From Kitasatospora purpeofusca (GTDB lineage Bacteria; Actinomycetota; Actinomycetes; Streptomycetales; Streptomycetaceae): a DNA stretch of 64,000 bases. Of the stretch, positions 34,948 through 43,842 are shown piece after piece. The first letter of the stretch is position 1, and each line of letters starts with the position of its first letter. Made by a program: the position numbers and the translations under genes. The stretch lies in the NCBI RefSeq assembly GCF_000718025.1, contig NZ_JODS01000020.1:176938-240937 (forward strand), in the 5' to 3' direction. The notes below the pieces were generated by a model, which searched no databases, was not told where the DNA came from, and saw nothing but the letters and a program-made list of their open reading frames with translations.

Positions 34948-36942
34948 ATGACCGATCTGGGTCGGGGCTACGGCCCCCAGGGCTCCGAGCCGTGGCATCC
35001 GGGAGACCCCGGGTACGGCGGTCAGCAGCCGGTCCCCGGCCAGCAGGACGGGCAGTGGCAGCAGAATCCCCAGCAGCAGCAGCAGCAGTACGGCGACGGC
35101 GGCCAGGGCATGGGGCAGCAGGGCTATCCCCAGCAGCAGGGCGTTCAGGGTCAGCAGCAGTACGGCGCCGGTCAGCAGGGGTACCCCCAGCAGCAGGGCA
35201 TGGGCGGTCAGCAGGGCTATCCGCAGCAGCAGGGCGTCGAGGGCCAGCAGCAGTACGGTGGCCAGCAGGGTTACCCGCAGCAGCAGGGCTATCCGCAGCA
35301 GCAGCAGGGCATGGGCCAGCAGGGCTACCCGCAGCAGGGGATGGGTCAGCAGGGGTACCCCCAGCAGCAGGGCATGGGCGGTCAGCAGGGCTATCCGCAG
35401 CAGCAGGGCGGCCAGGGTCCGCAGCAGGGCGTTCAGGGTCAGCAGCAGTACGGCGGCGGCCAGCCGGGCTACCCGCAGCAGCAGATGCCGCAGCAGGGCA
35501 CTCCCCAGCAGATGCCCCAGCAGGGCGCGCCCCAGCAGCAGTTGCCGCAGCAGGGTGCGCCCGGCGGCCCCGGCCGGGCCGTTCCGGCGGAGCAGAAGCA
35601 GCCGGCCGCCGCGCGGCCCGCGGGCCCCGGACCGGACGGCATCGACTGGGAGGCGGAGGCCGCCGCGCTGGAGGCCGGGGCCGACCCGGTCGGCGCCGGT
35701 GAGGAGGCCGGGCACGCCGAGGGCGAGTGGGACGGCCACGAGGACGAGTACGCCGAGGACGAGTACCGCGGCGACGGCTCCGACGAGGACGGGAACGGCT
35801 TCCTCGGCGAGGAGGACCAGTCCCGCGAGGCCAAGAAGAAGCGCAAGGAGAACGGCAAGAAGTCGGGCCGGCGCAACGGCGGCGCCTGCCTGGTGGTCGC
35901 CCTGGTGCTGCTCGGGATCATGGGCGGCGCCGGCTGGTGGGGCTACGGCTTCTACAAGGACCACTTCGGCCCGCCGCCGGACTTCCCCGGCCCGGGCAGC
36001 GGCTCGGTCAAGGTCGAGATCAAGCAGGGCGCGGCCGGCAGCCAGATGGGCCTGGCGCTGAAGCAGGCCGGCGTGGTCAAGAGCGTCGACGCCTTCAGCA
36101 AGGCCTGCGACAAGAACGTCAAGTGCACCACCATCCAGCCCGGCACCTACAGCATGCCGACGGAGATGTCCGCCGACGGCGCCGTGCAGTTCCTGGTGGA
36201 CGCCAACGGCGGTGAGAAGCTGATCGTCCAGGAGGGCCTGACCGCCGCGGCCACCTACGTCAAGATCGACGACAAGCTGAAGCTGGCCAAGGGCACCACC
36301 GCGGCCGTCGCCAAGGAGCAGGTGGCCACGCTCGGCCTCCCGCCGTACGCCAACGGCAACATCGAGGGCTTCCTCTGGCCGACCCGCTACTCGATCACCG
36401 AGGGCATGAAGCCCGAGGAACTGCTCAAGCAGATGGTCAAGAACGCCGTCGACCGCTACGCGAGCCTGGACGCCGAGGCGTCCAAGATCGGGCTGAAGAC
36501 CGGCTACGAGGTGGTCATCGAGGCCAGCATCCTGCAGGCCGAGGGCAACAACCCCGAGGACTTCGCCAAGATGGCCCGGACCATCCAGAATCGGCTGGCC
36601 GACAAGGGCAAGGTCAACGGCAAGCTCGGCATGGACACCACGCTGCAGTACGCGCTGGGCCGCAAGACGCTGGACAAGAGGGACATCAACGACGCGTCCA
36701 ACAAGTACAACACCTACTACAACGCCGGCCTGCCGCCGACCCCGATCTCCAACCCGGGCGACGCCGCGCTGAAGGCCACGCTGAACCCGGCGGACGGCAA
36801 GTGGCTGTACTTCATCGCGATGTCCCCGACCCAGACGCTGTTCGCCGACACGGACGCGGAGCACGCCAAGAACGTCGAGTCCTACTGCCTGGCGGCGGGG
36901 CAGAAGTTCGACGCAGCCTCCGTCCACTGCACCACCAAGTGA
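34948..36942 (+). CDS. mltG: Endolytic murein transglycosylase MltG with Gln-rich N-terminal domain
   Basis: A 664-residue second MltG. Residues 20-215 are a cytoplasmic low-complexity region of repeating GYPQQQG-type units, then an acidic segment (about 230-290), a basic KKKRKENGKK patch, one membrane helix (about 311-332) and an external catalytic domain with EGFLWPTRYSI, EASILQAEGNNPEDFAKMA, ALGRKTL and LPPTPISNPG. The catalytic-motif Glu is retained. The long form resembles the usual streptomycete MltG, so the shorter upstream gene may be the duplicate. ATG at 34948 follows AAGGGG. Confidence 0.9.
   Translation: MTDLGRGYGPQGSEPWHPGDPGYGGQQPVPGQQDGQWQQNPQQQQQQYGDGGQGMGQQGYPQQQGVQGQQQYGAGQQGYPQQQGMGGQQGYPQQQGVEGQQQYGGQQGYPQQQGYPQQQQGMGQQGYPQQGMGQQGYPQQQGMGGQQGYPQQQGGQGPQQGVQGQQQYGGGQPGYPQQQMPQQGTPQQMPQQGAPQQQLPQQGAPGGPGRAVPAEQKQPAAARPAGPGPDGIDWEAEAAALEAGADPVGAGEEAGHAEGEWDGHEDEYAEDEYRGDGSDEDGNGFLGEEDQSREAKKKRKENGKKSGRRNGGACLVVALVLLGIMGGAGWWGYGFYKDHFGPPPDFPGPGSGSVKVEIKQGAAGSQMGLALKQAGVVKSVDAFSKACDKNVKCTTIQPGTYSMPTEMSADGAVQFLVDANGGEKLIVQEGLTAAATYVKIDDKLKLAKGTTAAVAKEQVATLGLPPYANGNIEGFLWPTRYSITEGMKPEELLKQMVKNAVDRYASLDAEASKIGLKTGYEVVIEASILQAEGNNPEDFAKMARTIQNRLADKGKVNGKLGMDTTLQYALGRKTLDKRDINDASNKYNTYYNAGLPPTPISNPGDAALKATLNPADGKWLYFIAMSPTQTLFADTDAEHAKNVESYCLAAGQKFDAASVHCTTK
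35026..35550 (+). repeat. In-frame CAG-rich degenerate tandem repeats inside the second mltG
   Basis: The stretch is built from units resembling CAGCAGGGCTACCCGCAG, encoding GYPQQ-type repeats with variants of GMGQQ and GVQGQ. Several longer blocks recur, so the array probably expands and contracts by slippage. It is in frame throughout and lies on the cytoplasmic side of the protein. Confidence 0.85.
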
Positions 36943-36967
36943 CGACCGCCGGGAGGCGACGGAGGAA

Positions 36968-37807
36968 GTGAGCAGCGTGACCAGCAAGCACCGGGCGGCC
37001 GTCCTCGGCTCGCCGATCGCCCACTCGCTCTCGCCCGCCCTGCACCGGGCCGCCTTCGCGGCGCTCGGTCTGGACGGCTGGCGCTACGACCGGTTCGAGG
37101 TCGACGAGGCCGGCCTGCCCGGTTTCGTCGCCGGGCTGGACGAGGCCGAGTGGGCCGGCTGCTCGCTGACCATGCCGCTCAAGCGGGCGGTGATCCCGCT
37201 GCTCGACGAGGTGAGCGGGACCGCCCGGACGGTCGACGCGGTGAACACCCTGGTCTTCACCGCCGACGGCCGGCGCGAGGGCCACAACACGGACGTGCCC
37301 GGCCTGGTCAACGCGCTGCGCGAGCGCGGCATCACCGAGGTGCCGGCGGCGGCGGTGCTCGGCGCCGGGGCCACCGCCTCCTCGGCGCTGGCCGCGCTGG
37401 CCCGGCTCGGCGCCCGCGAGGTGACCGTCTACGTCCGCACCCCCGAGCGGGCCCGGGAGATGGCCGCGCTGGGCGAACGGCTCGGCGTGGCGGTGCGCAC
37501 CGCCGACTGGGAGCGCGGCGCCGACGCGCTGGCCCACCCGCTCACCGTGGCCACCACCCCGGTCGGGGCCACCGACGCCTTCGCGGCGCGCCTGACCGCC
37601 GGGCCGGGCGCGCTGTTCGACGTGCTGTACCACCCGTGGCCGACCGCGCTGGCCGCCGCCTGCGCGGACCGCGGGGCGACCGTGCTGGGCGGCCTCGACC
37701 TGCTGGTGCACCAGGCGGTCCTGCAGAACGAGCTCTTCACCGGGCACACCCCCGGTCCGCTGGCGGCGGTCCGCGCGGCCGGCGAGGCGGCGCTCGCGGC
37801 GGGCTGA
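36968..37807 (+). CDS. aroE: Shikimate dehydrogenase
   Basis: AroE reduces 3-dehydroshikimate to shikimate with NADPH. The 279-residue protein has the substrate motif LGSPIAHSLSPALH, the catalytic Lys in SLTMPLKRAV, GHNTDVPG with the second catalytic-type Asp and a nucleotide-binding GAGATASSAL loop. GTG at 36968 or GTG at 36977 could be used; both follow GGAGGA. It lies 25 bases after mltG and heads the aro group, with 269 bases to aroC. Confidence 0.92.
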   Translation: MSSVTSKHRAAVLGSPIAHSLSPALHRAAFAALGLDGWRYDRFEVDEAGLPGFVAGLDEAEWAGCSLTMPLKRAVIPLLDEVSGTARTVDAVNTLVFTADGRREGHNTDVPGLVNALRERGITEVPAAAVLGAGATASSALAALARLGAREVTVYVRTPERAREMAALGERLGVAVRTADWERGADALAHPLTVATTPVGATDAFAARLTAGPGALFDVLYHPWPTALAAACADRGATVLGGLDLLVHQAVLQNELFTGHTPGPLAAVRAAGEAALAAG

Positions 37808-38076
37808 CCGCCGCCCGCACCGTGGGTGGTGCACGGACGGTGTGCGTCCGCGGTGCGCCCACCGTGTCCGTACTGTGCCCGGGGCGTGGTGGTGTCCCGC
37901 CGGCCGGCCGACGGTCGCGCGGTGACCGGCCATTCCCGTCCGCCGGTCGGCCGAATGATGTCCGGTGATCGGACTCCAGGTCCGGTCGGCCGTCCGGCAT
38001 GAAAGGATTCGGGGAGAGAAGGCACGCCCGGACGGGTGCGGCAGCCCCGCGCCGGTCCGCTGATGAAGGAGCTCCG

Positions 38077-39261
38077 TTGGGTACGTTGCGCTGGCTGACG
38101 GCGGGGGAGTCGCACGGCCCCGCACTCGTCGCGACTCTGGAGGGCCTGCCCGCCGGTGTACCGGTCACCACCGCGGTGGTGGCCGACGCCCTGGCGCGCC
38201 GCCGGCTCGGTTACGGTCGCGGCGCACGGATGAAGTTCGAGCAGGACGAGGTGACCTTCCTCGGCGGCGTCCGGCACGGGCTCACCATGGGTAGCCCGGT
38301 GGCCGTCATGGTCGGCAACACCGAGTGGCCCAAGTGGGAGCAGGTCATGTCGGCCGACCCGGTCGACCCCGAGGTGCTGGCCGGTCTCGGCCGCAACGAG
38401 GCGCTGACCCGCCCGCGCCCCGGCCACGCGGACCTGGCCGGCATGCAGAAGTACTCGATCGACGAGGCCCGCCCGATCCTGGAGCGCGCCAGCGCCCGGG
38501 AGACCGCCGCCCGCGTCGCGCTCGGCGCCGTCGCCCGCTCCTACCTCAAGGAGACCTGCGGCATCGAGATCGTCAGCCACGTGGTCGAGCTGGCCGCCGC
38601 CAAGGCCCCGGCCGGGGTGCTGCCGCTGCCCTCCGACGAGGCGAAGCTGGACGCCGACCCGGTGCGCTGCCTGGACGCCGACGCGTCGAAGGCGATGGTC
38701 GCCGAGATCGACCAGGCCCACAAGGACGGCGACACCCTCGGCGGCGTCGTCGAGGTCCTCGCCTACGGCGTCCCGGTCGGCCTCGGCTCGCACGTGCACT
38801 GGGACCGCCGCCTCGACGCCCGGCTGGCCGCCGCGCTGATGGGCATCCAGGCGATCAAGGGCGTCGAGGTCGGCGACGGCTTCGACCTCGCCCGCGTCCC
38901 CGGCTCGCAGGCGCACGACGAGATCGTGCCGGGCCCCGACGGCGCCAAGCGCGTCTCCGGCCGCTCCGGCGGCACCGAGGGCGGTCTGTCCACCGGGGAG
39001 CTGCTGCGGGTGCGCGCCGCGATGAAGCCGATCGCGACCGTCCCGCGCGCGCTGCGCACCGTGGACGTGCGCACCGGCGAGCCCGCCAAGGCGCACCACC
39101 AGCGCTCCGACGTCTGCGCGGTGCCGGCGGCCGGCATCGTCGCCGAGGCGATGGTGGCCCTGGTGCTCGCCGACGCGGTGAACGAGAAGTTCGGTGGCGA
39201 CCACGTGTCGGAGACCCGGCGCAACGTGCAGAGCTACCTCGACAACCTGATCGTCCGATGA
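38077..39261 (+). CDS. aroC: Chorismate synthase
   Basis: AroC converts EPSP to chorismate using reduced FMN. The 394-residue protein has LRWLTAGESHGPALVATLEG, the RRRLGYGRGARMKFEQDEV motif, RPGHADLAGMQKY and a conserved C-terminal RRNVQSYLDN-type end. TTG at 38077 gives the usual length and follows AAGGAG by five bases. The stop overlaps aroK (ATGA). The 269-base gap before it holds only imperfect short inverted repeats; its own promoter is likely there but I cannot place it. Confidence 0.95.
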   Translation: MGTLRWLTAGESHGPALVATLEGLPAGVPVTTAVVADALARRRLGYGRGARMKFEQDEVTFLGGVRHGLTMGSPVAVMVGNTEWPKWEQVMSADPVDPEVLAGLGRNEALTRPRPGHADLAGMQKYSIDEARPILERASARETAARVALGAVARSYLKETCGIEIVSHVVELAAAKAPAGVLPLPSDEAKLDADPVRCLDADASKAMVAEIDQAHKDGDTLGGVVEVLAYGVPVGLGSHVHWDRRLDARLAAALMGIQAIKGVEVGDGFDLARVPGSQAHDEIVPGPDGAKRVSGRSGGTEGGLSTGELLRVRAAMKPIATVPRALRTVDVRTGEPAKAHHQRSDVCAVPAAGIVAEAMVALVLADAVNEKFGGDHVSETRRNVQSYLDNLIVR

Positions 39262-39779
39262 CCGCTCCGGTCCTCGTGCTGGTCGGTCCGCCCGGCAGTG
39301 GCAAGTCCACCGTCGGGCGGGCCGTCGCCGAGCGCCTCGGAGTGGACTTCCGGGACACCGACGCCGATATCGAGGCGCGGGCCGGCAAGCCGATCCCGGA
39401 CATCTTCGTGGACGAGGGCGAGCCGCACTTCCGCGAGCTGGAGCAGGCCGCCGTGCGCGCCGCGGCCGGGACCCACACCGGGGTGCTGGCGCTCGGCGGC
39501 GGCGCGGTGATGGCCGGGCCGACCCGTGAGCTGCTGCGCGACCTGCCGGTGGTGTTCCTGGAGGTCCCGCTCGCCGACGCGGTCAAGCGGGTCGGCCTGG
39601 ACGCCCCGCGCCCGCTGCTGGCGGTCAACCCGCGGGCCCGCTGGCGCGAGCTGATGGAGGCCCGCCGCCCCCTCTACCTGGAGGTGGCCACCGCCGTCGT
39701 CGACACCGCCGGCCGCACCCCCGAGCAGGTCGCGGACGCCGTAATGGAAGCACTGGAGCTGAAGACCCCCCATGACTGA
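39258..39779 (+). CDS. aroK: Shikimate kinase
   Basis: AroK phosphorylates shikimate at O3. The 173-residue protein has Walker A GPPGSGKST, the shikimate-binding FRDTDADIEARAG, and LALGGGAV. It overlaps aroC by four bases and aroB by eight, so expression is translationally coupled. Confidence 0.95.
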   Translation: MTAPVLVLVGPPGSGKSTVGRAVAERLGVDFRDTDADIEARAGKPIPDIFVDEGEPHFRELEQAAVRAAAGTHTGVLALGGGAVMAGPTRELLRDLPVVFLEVPLADAVKRVGLDAPRPLLAVNPRARWRELMEARRPLYLEVATAVVDTAGRTPEQVADAVMEALELKTPHD

Positions 39780-40863
39780 CACCACCGTCAGGATCCACGT
39801 CGCCGGAAGCGCCGGCCACGACCCGTACGACGTGCTGATCGGGCACCAGCTGCTCGGTGAGCTGTCCCCGCTGATCGGGACCAGGGCCAAGCGGGTCGCG
39901 ATCATCCACCCGGAGGCGCTGTCCGCCACCGCCGACGCCATCCGCGAGGACCTGGCGGGCGAGGGCTACGACGCCATCGCGCTGCAGGTGCCGAACGCCG
40001 AGGAGGCGAAGAGCGCCGAGGTGGCCGCGTACTGCTGGTCGGTGCTCGGGCAGACCGGGTTCACCCGCAGCGACGTCGTCGTCGGTCTCGGCGGCGGTGC
40101 CACCACCGACCTGGCCGGCTTCGTCGCCGCCACCTGGCTGCGCGGGGTGCGCTGGATCTCGATGCCCACCACGCTGCTCGGCATGGTCGACGCGGCGGTC
40201 GGCGGCAAGACCGGCATCAACATCGCCGAGGGCAAGAACATGGTCGGCGCCTTCCACCCGCCGGTGGGCGTGCTGGCCGACCTCGGCACCCTGGAGACCG
40301 TGCCCAAGCACGACTACGTCTCCGGGCTCGCCGAGGTCATCAAGTGCGGCTTCATCGCCGACCCGGCCATCCTCGACCTGATCGAGGCCGACCCCGAGGG
40401 TGCCAGGAGCCCGGCCGGGCCGCACACCGTCGAGCTGATCCGCCGCGCCATCCAGGTCAAGGCCGACGTGGTCTCCGGGGACCTCAAGGAGTCCGGGCAG
40501 CGCGAGATCCTCAACTACGGCCACACCCTCGGCCACGCCATCGAGCGCAACGAGCGCTACAAGTGGCGGCACGGCGCGGCGATCTCGATCGGCATGGTGT
40601 ACGCCGCCGAACTGGGCCGCCTGGCCGGCCGGTTGGACGACGCGACGGCCGACCGGCACCGCTCGGTGCTGGCCTCGGTCGGCCTGCCGCTGACCTACCG
40701 GGCGGACGCCTGGCCGAAGCTGCTGGACGCGATGAAGATCGACAAGAAGTCGCGCGGCGACCTGATCCGCTTCATCGTGCTGGACGGCCTCGCCAAGACC
40801 TCCGTGCTGGAGGGCCCCGACCCGTCCCTGCTGGTCGCCGCCTACGCGGAGGTGTCCGCGTGA
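39772..40863 (+). CDS. aroB: 3-dehydroquinate synthase
   Basis: AroB cyclises DAHP to 3-dehydroquinate with NAD and a metal. The 363-residue protein has the NAD loop VVGLGGGATTDLAGFVAATW, the PTTLLGMVDAAVGGKTGIN motif and metal-binding LNYGHTLGHAIE with conserved His residues. ATG at 39772 is inside the aroK end; the stop overlaps aroQ (GTGA). Confidence 0.96.
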   Translation: MTDTTVRIHVAGSAGHDPYDVLIGHQLLGELSPLIGTRAKRVAIIHPEALSATADAIREDLAGEGYDAIALQVPNAEEAKSAEVAAYCWSVLGQTGFTRSDVVVGLGGGATTDLAGFVAATWLRGVRWISMPTTLLGMVDAAVGGKTGINIAEGKNMVGAFHPPVGVLADLGTLETVPKHDYVSGLAEVIKCGFIADPAILDLIEADPEGARSPAGPHTVELIRRAIQVKADVVSGDLKESGQREILNYGHTLGHAIERNERYKWRHGAAISIGMVYAAELGRLAGRLDDATADRHRSVLASVGLPLTYRADAWPKLLDAMKIDKKSRGDLIRFIVLDGLAKTSVLEGPDPSLLVAAYAEVSA

Positions 40864-41300
40864 CCAGGGTGATGGTGCTCAACGGCCCCAACCTGGGCCG
40901 GCTGGGCAGCCGCGAGCCCGACGTCTACGGCGCCACCTCGTACGCCGGGCTGGTCGAGCGTTGCACCGCGCTCGGCAAGGAGTTCGGCTTCGAGGTCGAG
41001 GTACACGAGACCAACTCCGAGCAGCAGATGGTGGAGTGGCTGCACGAGGCCGCCGACGGCCGGGTGCCGGTGGTGATCAACCCGGGCGCGTTCACGCACT
41101 ACTCGTACGCGATGCGGGACGCCGCCGCGCAGCGCACCGCGCCGCTGGTCGAGGTGCACATCTCCAACCCGTACGCCCGGGAGACCTTCCGGCACACCTC
41201 GGTGATCGCCGCGGTGGCCTCCGGCACGATCGCCGGGTTCGGGATCGGCTCGTACGAGCTGGCCCTGCGGGCGCTCGCCGAGCAGCTCGCCGCGGGCTGA
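40860..41300 (+). CDS. aroQ: Type II 3-dehydroquinate dehydratase
   Basis: AroQ is a dodecameric dehydratase making 3-dehydroshikimate. The 146-residue protein has LNGPNLGRLGSREPDVYG with the catalytic Tyr loop, NPGAFTHYSYAMRDA and VEVHISNPYARETFRHTSV with the catalytic His. GTG at 40860 overlaps the aroB stop. It closes the aroC-K-B-Q cluster and a strong terminator follows. Confidence 0.96.
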   Translation: MTRVMVLNGPNLGRLGSREPDVYGATSYAGLVERCTALGKEFGFEVEVHETNSEQQMVEWLHEAADGRVPVVINPGAFTHYSYAMRDAAAQRTAPLVEVHISNPYARETFRHTSVIAAVASGTIAGFGIGSYELALRALAEQLAAG

Positions 41301-41323
41301 CGCCGGGCCCGGTGGGTGACCGG

Positions 41324-41364
41324 CGGCGGTGCGGCGGTGGGCTGTGTCCACCGCCGCACCGCCG
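41324..41364 (+). terminator. Terminator after aroQ
   Basis: A 17-bp perfect stem (41324-41340 with 41348-41364, loop GCTGTGT) begins 24 bases after the aroQ stop and ends the aro operon. Confidence 0.85.
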
Positions 41365-41398
41365 TGTAGTGTCCCGCTGAAGGAAGTCGGGAGGTGCC

Positions 41399-42388
41399 GT
41401 GACGCAGTACGCCGGGGGTGGATCCGTCCCCCCACGTCCCGTCGCTCCGCCGGTGCCGGGGTATCCGGTGGCGGCCGGGACGGTGCCTGTGCCGACGGTC
41501 GTGCCACTGGTCGTTCCGCTGCCTGCTGCGGTGCCTGCTGCGGTGCCTGTTCCGCTGCCTGCGCCGGTGCCTGCCGCGGTGCGTGCTGCGGTGCCTGCTG
41601 CGGTGGCCGTCGCGGGCGACTCCTCGGGGCCGCCGACCGTTCCGCTGCCGGTGCTGCCGTCCCCTCCGCCCGGACCGGTGCCCGCCCCGGCGCCCGCGCC
41701 CGCGCCCGCCCCGGCTCAGGCTGCGCCGCCCGCGCCCGCCCCGGTGCCCGCCGGCTCCACCGGGCACTTCCTGCTGCCCTCCGGCGCGCCCGTCCAGCTG
41801 CCCGCCCGGCCGCCGCAGCAGCACGCGCCCGCCGGCCCGATCGCGGTGCTGCTGATCGGCCCGGCCGGCGCCGGCAAGACCACCGTCGCCCGGCACTGGG
41901 CCGAGCGGCGCCCCACCCCGACCGCGCACATCAGCCTCGACGACGTCCGGGAGTGGGTGCAGTCCGGCTTCGCCAACCCGCAGTCCGGCTGGAACAACGC
42001 CTCCGAGGCGCAGTACCGGCTGGCCCGCCGGACCTGCGGCTTCGCCTGCCGCAACTACCTCGCCAACGGCATCTCCTGCATCATCGACGACGCGGTCTTC
42101 CCCGACCGCCCGGCGATCGGCCTCGGCGGCTGGAAGCGGCACATCGGGCCCGGCATGATCCCGGTGGTGCTGCTGCCGAGCCTCGACTCGGTGCTCCACC
42201 GCAACGCCCGGCGCAGCGGGAACCGCCGGCTCGGCGACGAGGAGGTGGCGCGGATCCACGGCCGGATGGCCGGCTGGTACAACTCCGGGCTGCCGATCAT
42301 CGACAACTCCCACCTCGACGTGGCCGCCACCGCCGCCGAGCTCGACCGGGTGATCCTGGCCCGGCTGATGGGCATCCCGGTCCGCTGA
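41399..42388 (+). CDS. P-loop NTPase with Pro/Ala/Val-rich N-terminus
   Basis: A 329-residue protein. Residues 10-140 are low-complexity Pro/Val/Ala. The C-terminal 190 residues form a small kinase-like P-loop domain: VLLIGPAGAGKTTVARHW (Walker A), ISLDDVREWV, and CIIDDAVFPDR (Walker B-like), with a basic HRNARRSGNRRLGDEEV lid-like segment. It resembles the polynucleotide-kinase or zeta-toxin-type AAA_33 family; the substrate is unknown and there is no antitoxin next to it. GTG at 41399 follows GGGAGG. Confidence 0.75.
   Translation: MTQYAGGGSVPPRPVAPPVPGYPVAAGTVPVPTVVPLVVPLPAAVPAAVPVPLPAPVPAAVRAAVPAAVAVAGDSSGPPTVPLPVLPSPPPGPVPAPAPAPAPAPAQAAPPAPAPVPAGSTGHFLLPSGAPVQLPARPPQQHAPAGPIAVLLIGPAGAGKTTVARHWAERRPTPTAHISLDDVREWVQSGFANPQSGWNNASEAQYRLARRTCGFACRNYLANGISCIIDDAVFPDRPAIGLGGWKRHIGPGMIPVVLLPSLDSVLHRNARRSGNRRLGDEEVARIHGRMAGWYNSGLPIIDNSHLDVAATAAELDRVILARLMGIPVR
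41446..41640 (+). repeat. Degenerate tandem repeat coding for the Pro/Ala/Val region
   Basis: Short units resembling CCTGCTGCGGTG recur (for example from 41521 to 41603) with silent and missense variants. This part uses more T in third positions (CCT, GCT, GTT) than the flanking gene, which may reflect recent expansion. Confidence 0.6.
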
Positions 42389-42495
42389 GGGGCCCGGTGG
42401 CCGGGTGCTCCGGGGGCCCGCCGGCCCGGCGGGTGTGTCGGTGCCGACTGCGATGATGGACGGGTCCTGAACGTTCGACCGGGGGAGCCGCGCCC

Positions 42496-43329
42496 GTGCC
42501 GGAAGGCCACATCATCCACCGCCTCGCCGCCGAGAACCACCGTGCCTTCGGCGGCCGGGCGGTCCGTGCCAGCAGCCCGCAGGGGCGGTTCGCGGACGGC
42601 GCCGCGCTGATCGACGGACGGGAGCTGGAGGCGGCGGAGGCCGTCGGCAAGCACCTGTTCCTCGGCTTCGGCGAGGACGCCTGGGTGCACATCCACCTCG
42701 GCCTGTACGGGGGCTTCGGCTTCGCCGCGATCGGCGACGGCCCGGTGCCGGCGCCGGTCGGGCTGGTCCGGCTGCGGTTGGAGAACGACGAGCACGTCGC
42801 CGATCTGCGCGGCCCCAACACCTGCGCGCTGATCACCGGCGCCGAGAAGGCCGCGGTGGCCGCCAGGCTCGGCCCCGACCCGCTGCGCGCCGACGCCGAC
42901 CCGGAGGCCGCCTGGCGGCGGATGGCGGCCAGCCGAACGACGGTCGCCGCCCTGCTGATGGACCAGAAGGTGCTGGCCGGGGTGGGGAACGTCTACCGCG
43001 CCGAGGTGCTGTTCCGGCACGGCATCGATCCGCACCGGACGGGCCGCGAGCTGCTCCGGGCCGAGTGGGACGCGATCTGGGCCGACCTGGTCGCGCTGAT
43101 GCGCGAGGGCGCCGGCGCGGGCCGCATCGACACCGTGCGCCCCGAGCACACCCCCGAGGCGATGGGCCGCCCGCCGCGGGTCGACGACCACGGCGGCGAG
43201 GTGTACGTCTACCGGCGGGCCGGGATGCCGTGCCTGGTCTGCGCCACCGAGGTCCGGGCGGAGGAGCACGCCTCCCGCAATCTGTTCTGGTGCCCGTCCT
43301 GCCAGCCGGCGGGTACCCCGGCCCGCTGA
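42496..43329 (+). CDS. nei: Fpg/Nei family DNA glycosylase/AP lyase (endonuclease VIII-like)
   Basis: This enzyme removes oxidised bases and cuts the resulting abasic site. The 277-residue protein begins MPEGHIIHRLA, placing Pro2 and Glu3 at the catalytic N-terminus; PEGH rather than PELP points to the Nei side. Lys52 in AVGKHLFLGF matches the Nei beta-elimination Lys. A helix-two-turns-helix (LLMDQKVLAGVGNVYRAEVLF) and a C-terminal zinc finger (CLVC ... CPSC) are intact. GTG at 42496 is fixed by the need for Pro2. Confidence 0.92.
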   Translation: MPEGHIIHRLAAENHRAFGGRAVRASSPQGRFADGAALIDGRELEAAEAVGKHLFLGFGEDAWVHIHLGLYGGFGFAAIGDGPVPAPVGLVRLRLENDEHVADLRGPNTCALITGAEKAAVAARLGPDPLRADADPEAAWRRMAASRTTVAALLMDQKVLAGVGNVYRAEVLFRHGIDPHRTGRELLRAEWDAIWADLVALMREGAGAGRIDTVRPEHTPEAMGRPPRVDDHGGEVYVYRRAGMPCLVCATEVRAEEHASRNLFWCPSCQPAGTPAR

Positions 43330-43351
43330 CCGGGCCGCTGACCGGGCCGGG

Positions 43352-43804
43352 TCAGCCGGTGGCCGCGTCGTGCTCGGGGTGCTCGTCGTGCCCTGGGCGT
43401 TCCGGGTGCTCGGGGTGCTCCGGGTGCTCGTCGTGCTCGTGGTGCTCGGGGGAGTCGACGGCGCACGCGTCCAGCAGGGGGCGCAGGTTCGCGTCCACGA
43501 GCCGATAGCGCACGACACGTCCCTCCTTCTCGCCGGTCACCACCCCGGCCGTCCGGAGCAGCCGCAGGGCCTGGGAGACGGCGGGGTCGCGCATGCCGGT
43601 GGCGACCGCCAGGTCGGTGACGGCGAGCGGCCCGGTGCGGTGCAGCGCGAGCAGCAGGGCGAGGCGGCCGGGGTCGGCGAGCAGCGAGAAGCGCTCGGCC
43701 CAGGAGCGGACGTGGGCGGTGTCGCCGATCGCCGCGATGGCCTCGCAGACCCGGTGCCCGTCGATGGTGCGGTGGCCCGCGCGGTCGGCCGGTACGAGAT
43801 GCAT
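43352..43804 (-). CDS. ArsR/SmtB family metal-responsive repressor with His-rich tail
   Basis: A 150-residue winged-helix repressor: VRSWAERFSLLADPGRLALLLAL, then DLAVATGMRDPAVSQALRLLRTAGVV (recognition helix) and RVVRYRLVDANLRPLL. The N-terminus has several His and one Cys, and the C-terminus carries about eight His in HEHDEHPEHPEHPERPGHDEH. Nickel/cobalt sensors such as NmtR and KmtR use terminal ligands, so a Ni/Co sensor is likely, supported by the divergent NiCoT permease. ATG at 43804 is chosen; ATG 43813 is also possible. Confidence 0.83.
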   Translation of the reverse strand: MHLVPADRAGHRTIDGHRVCEAIAAIGDTAHVRSWAERFSLLADPGRLALLLALHRTGPLAVTDLAVATGMRDPAVSQALRLLRTAGVVTGEKEGRVVRYRLVDANLRPLLDACAVDSPEHHEHDEHPEHPEHPERPGHDEHPEHDAATG

Positions 43805-43842
43805 ACGGGCCATTCTCGCAGGCGGGACGCTGTGATCCTGGA

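Noticed and set aside
35026..35550. CRISPR-like array
   Set aside because: The repeats are short, in frame, adjacent and degenerate with no unique spacers, and they encode the Gln-rich region of MltG.
42417..42433. Hairpin CCCGCC/GGCGGG as a terminator after the P-loop gene
   Set aside because: Only a 6-bp stem, common by chance at this GC content.
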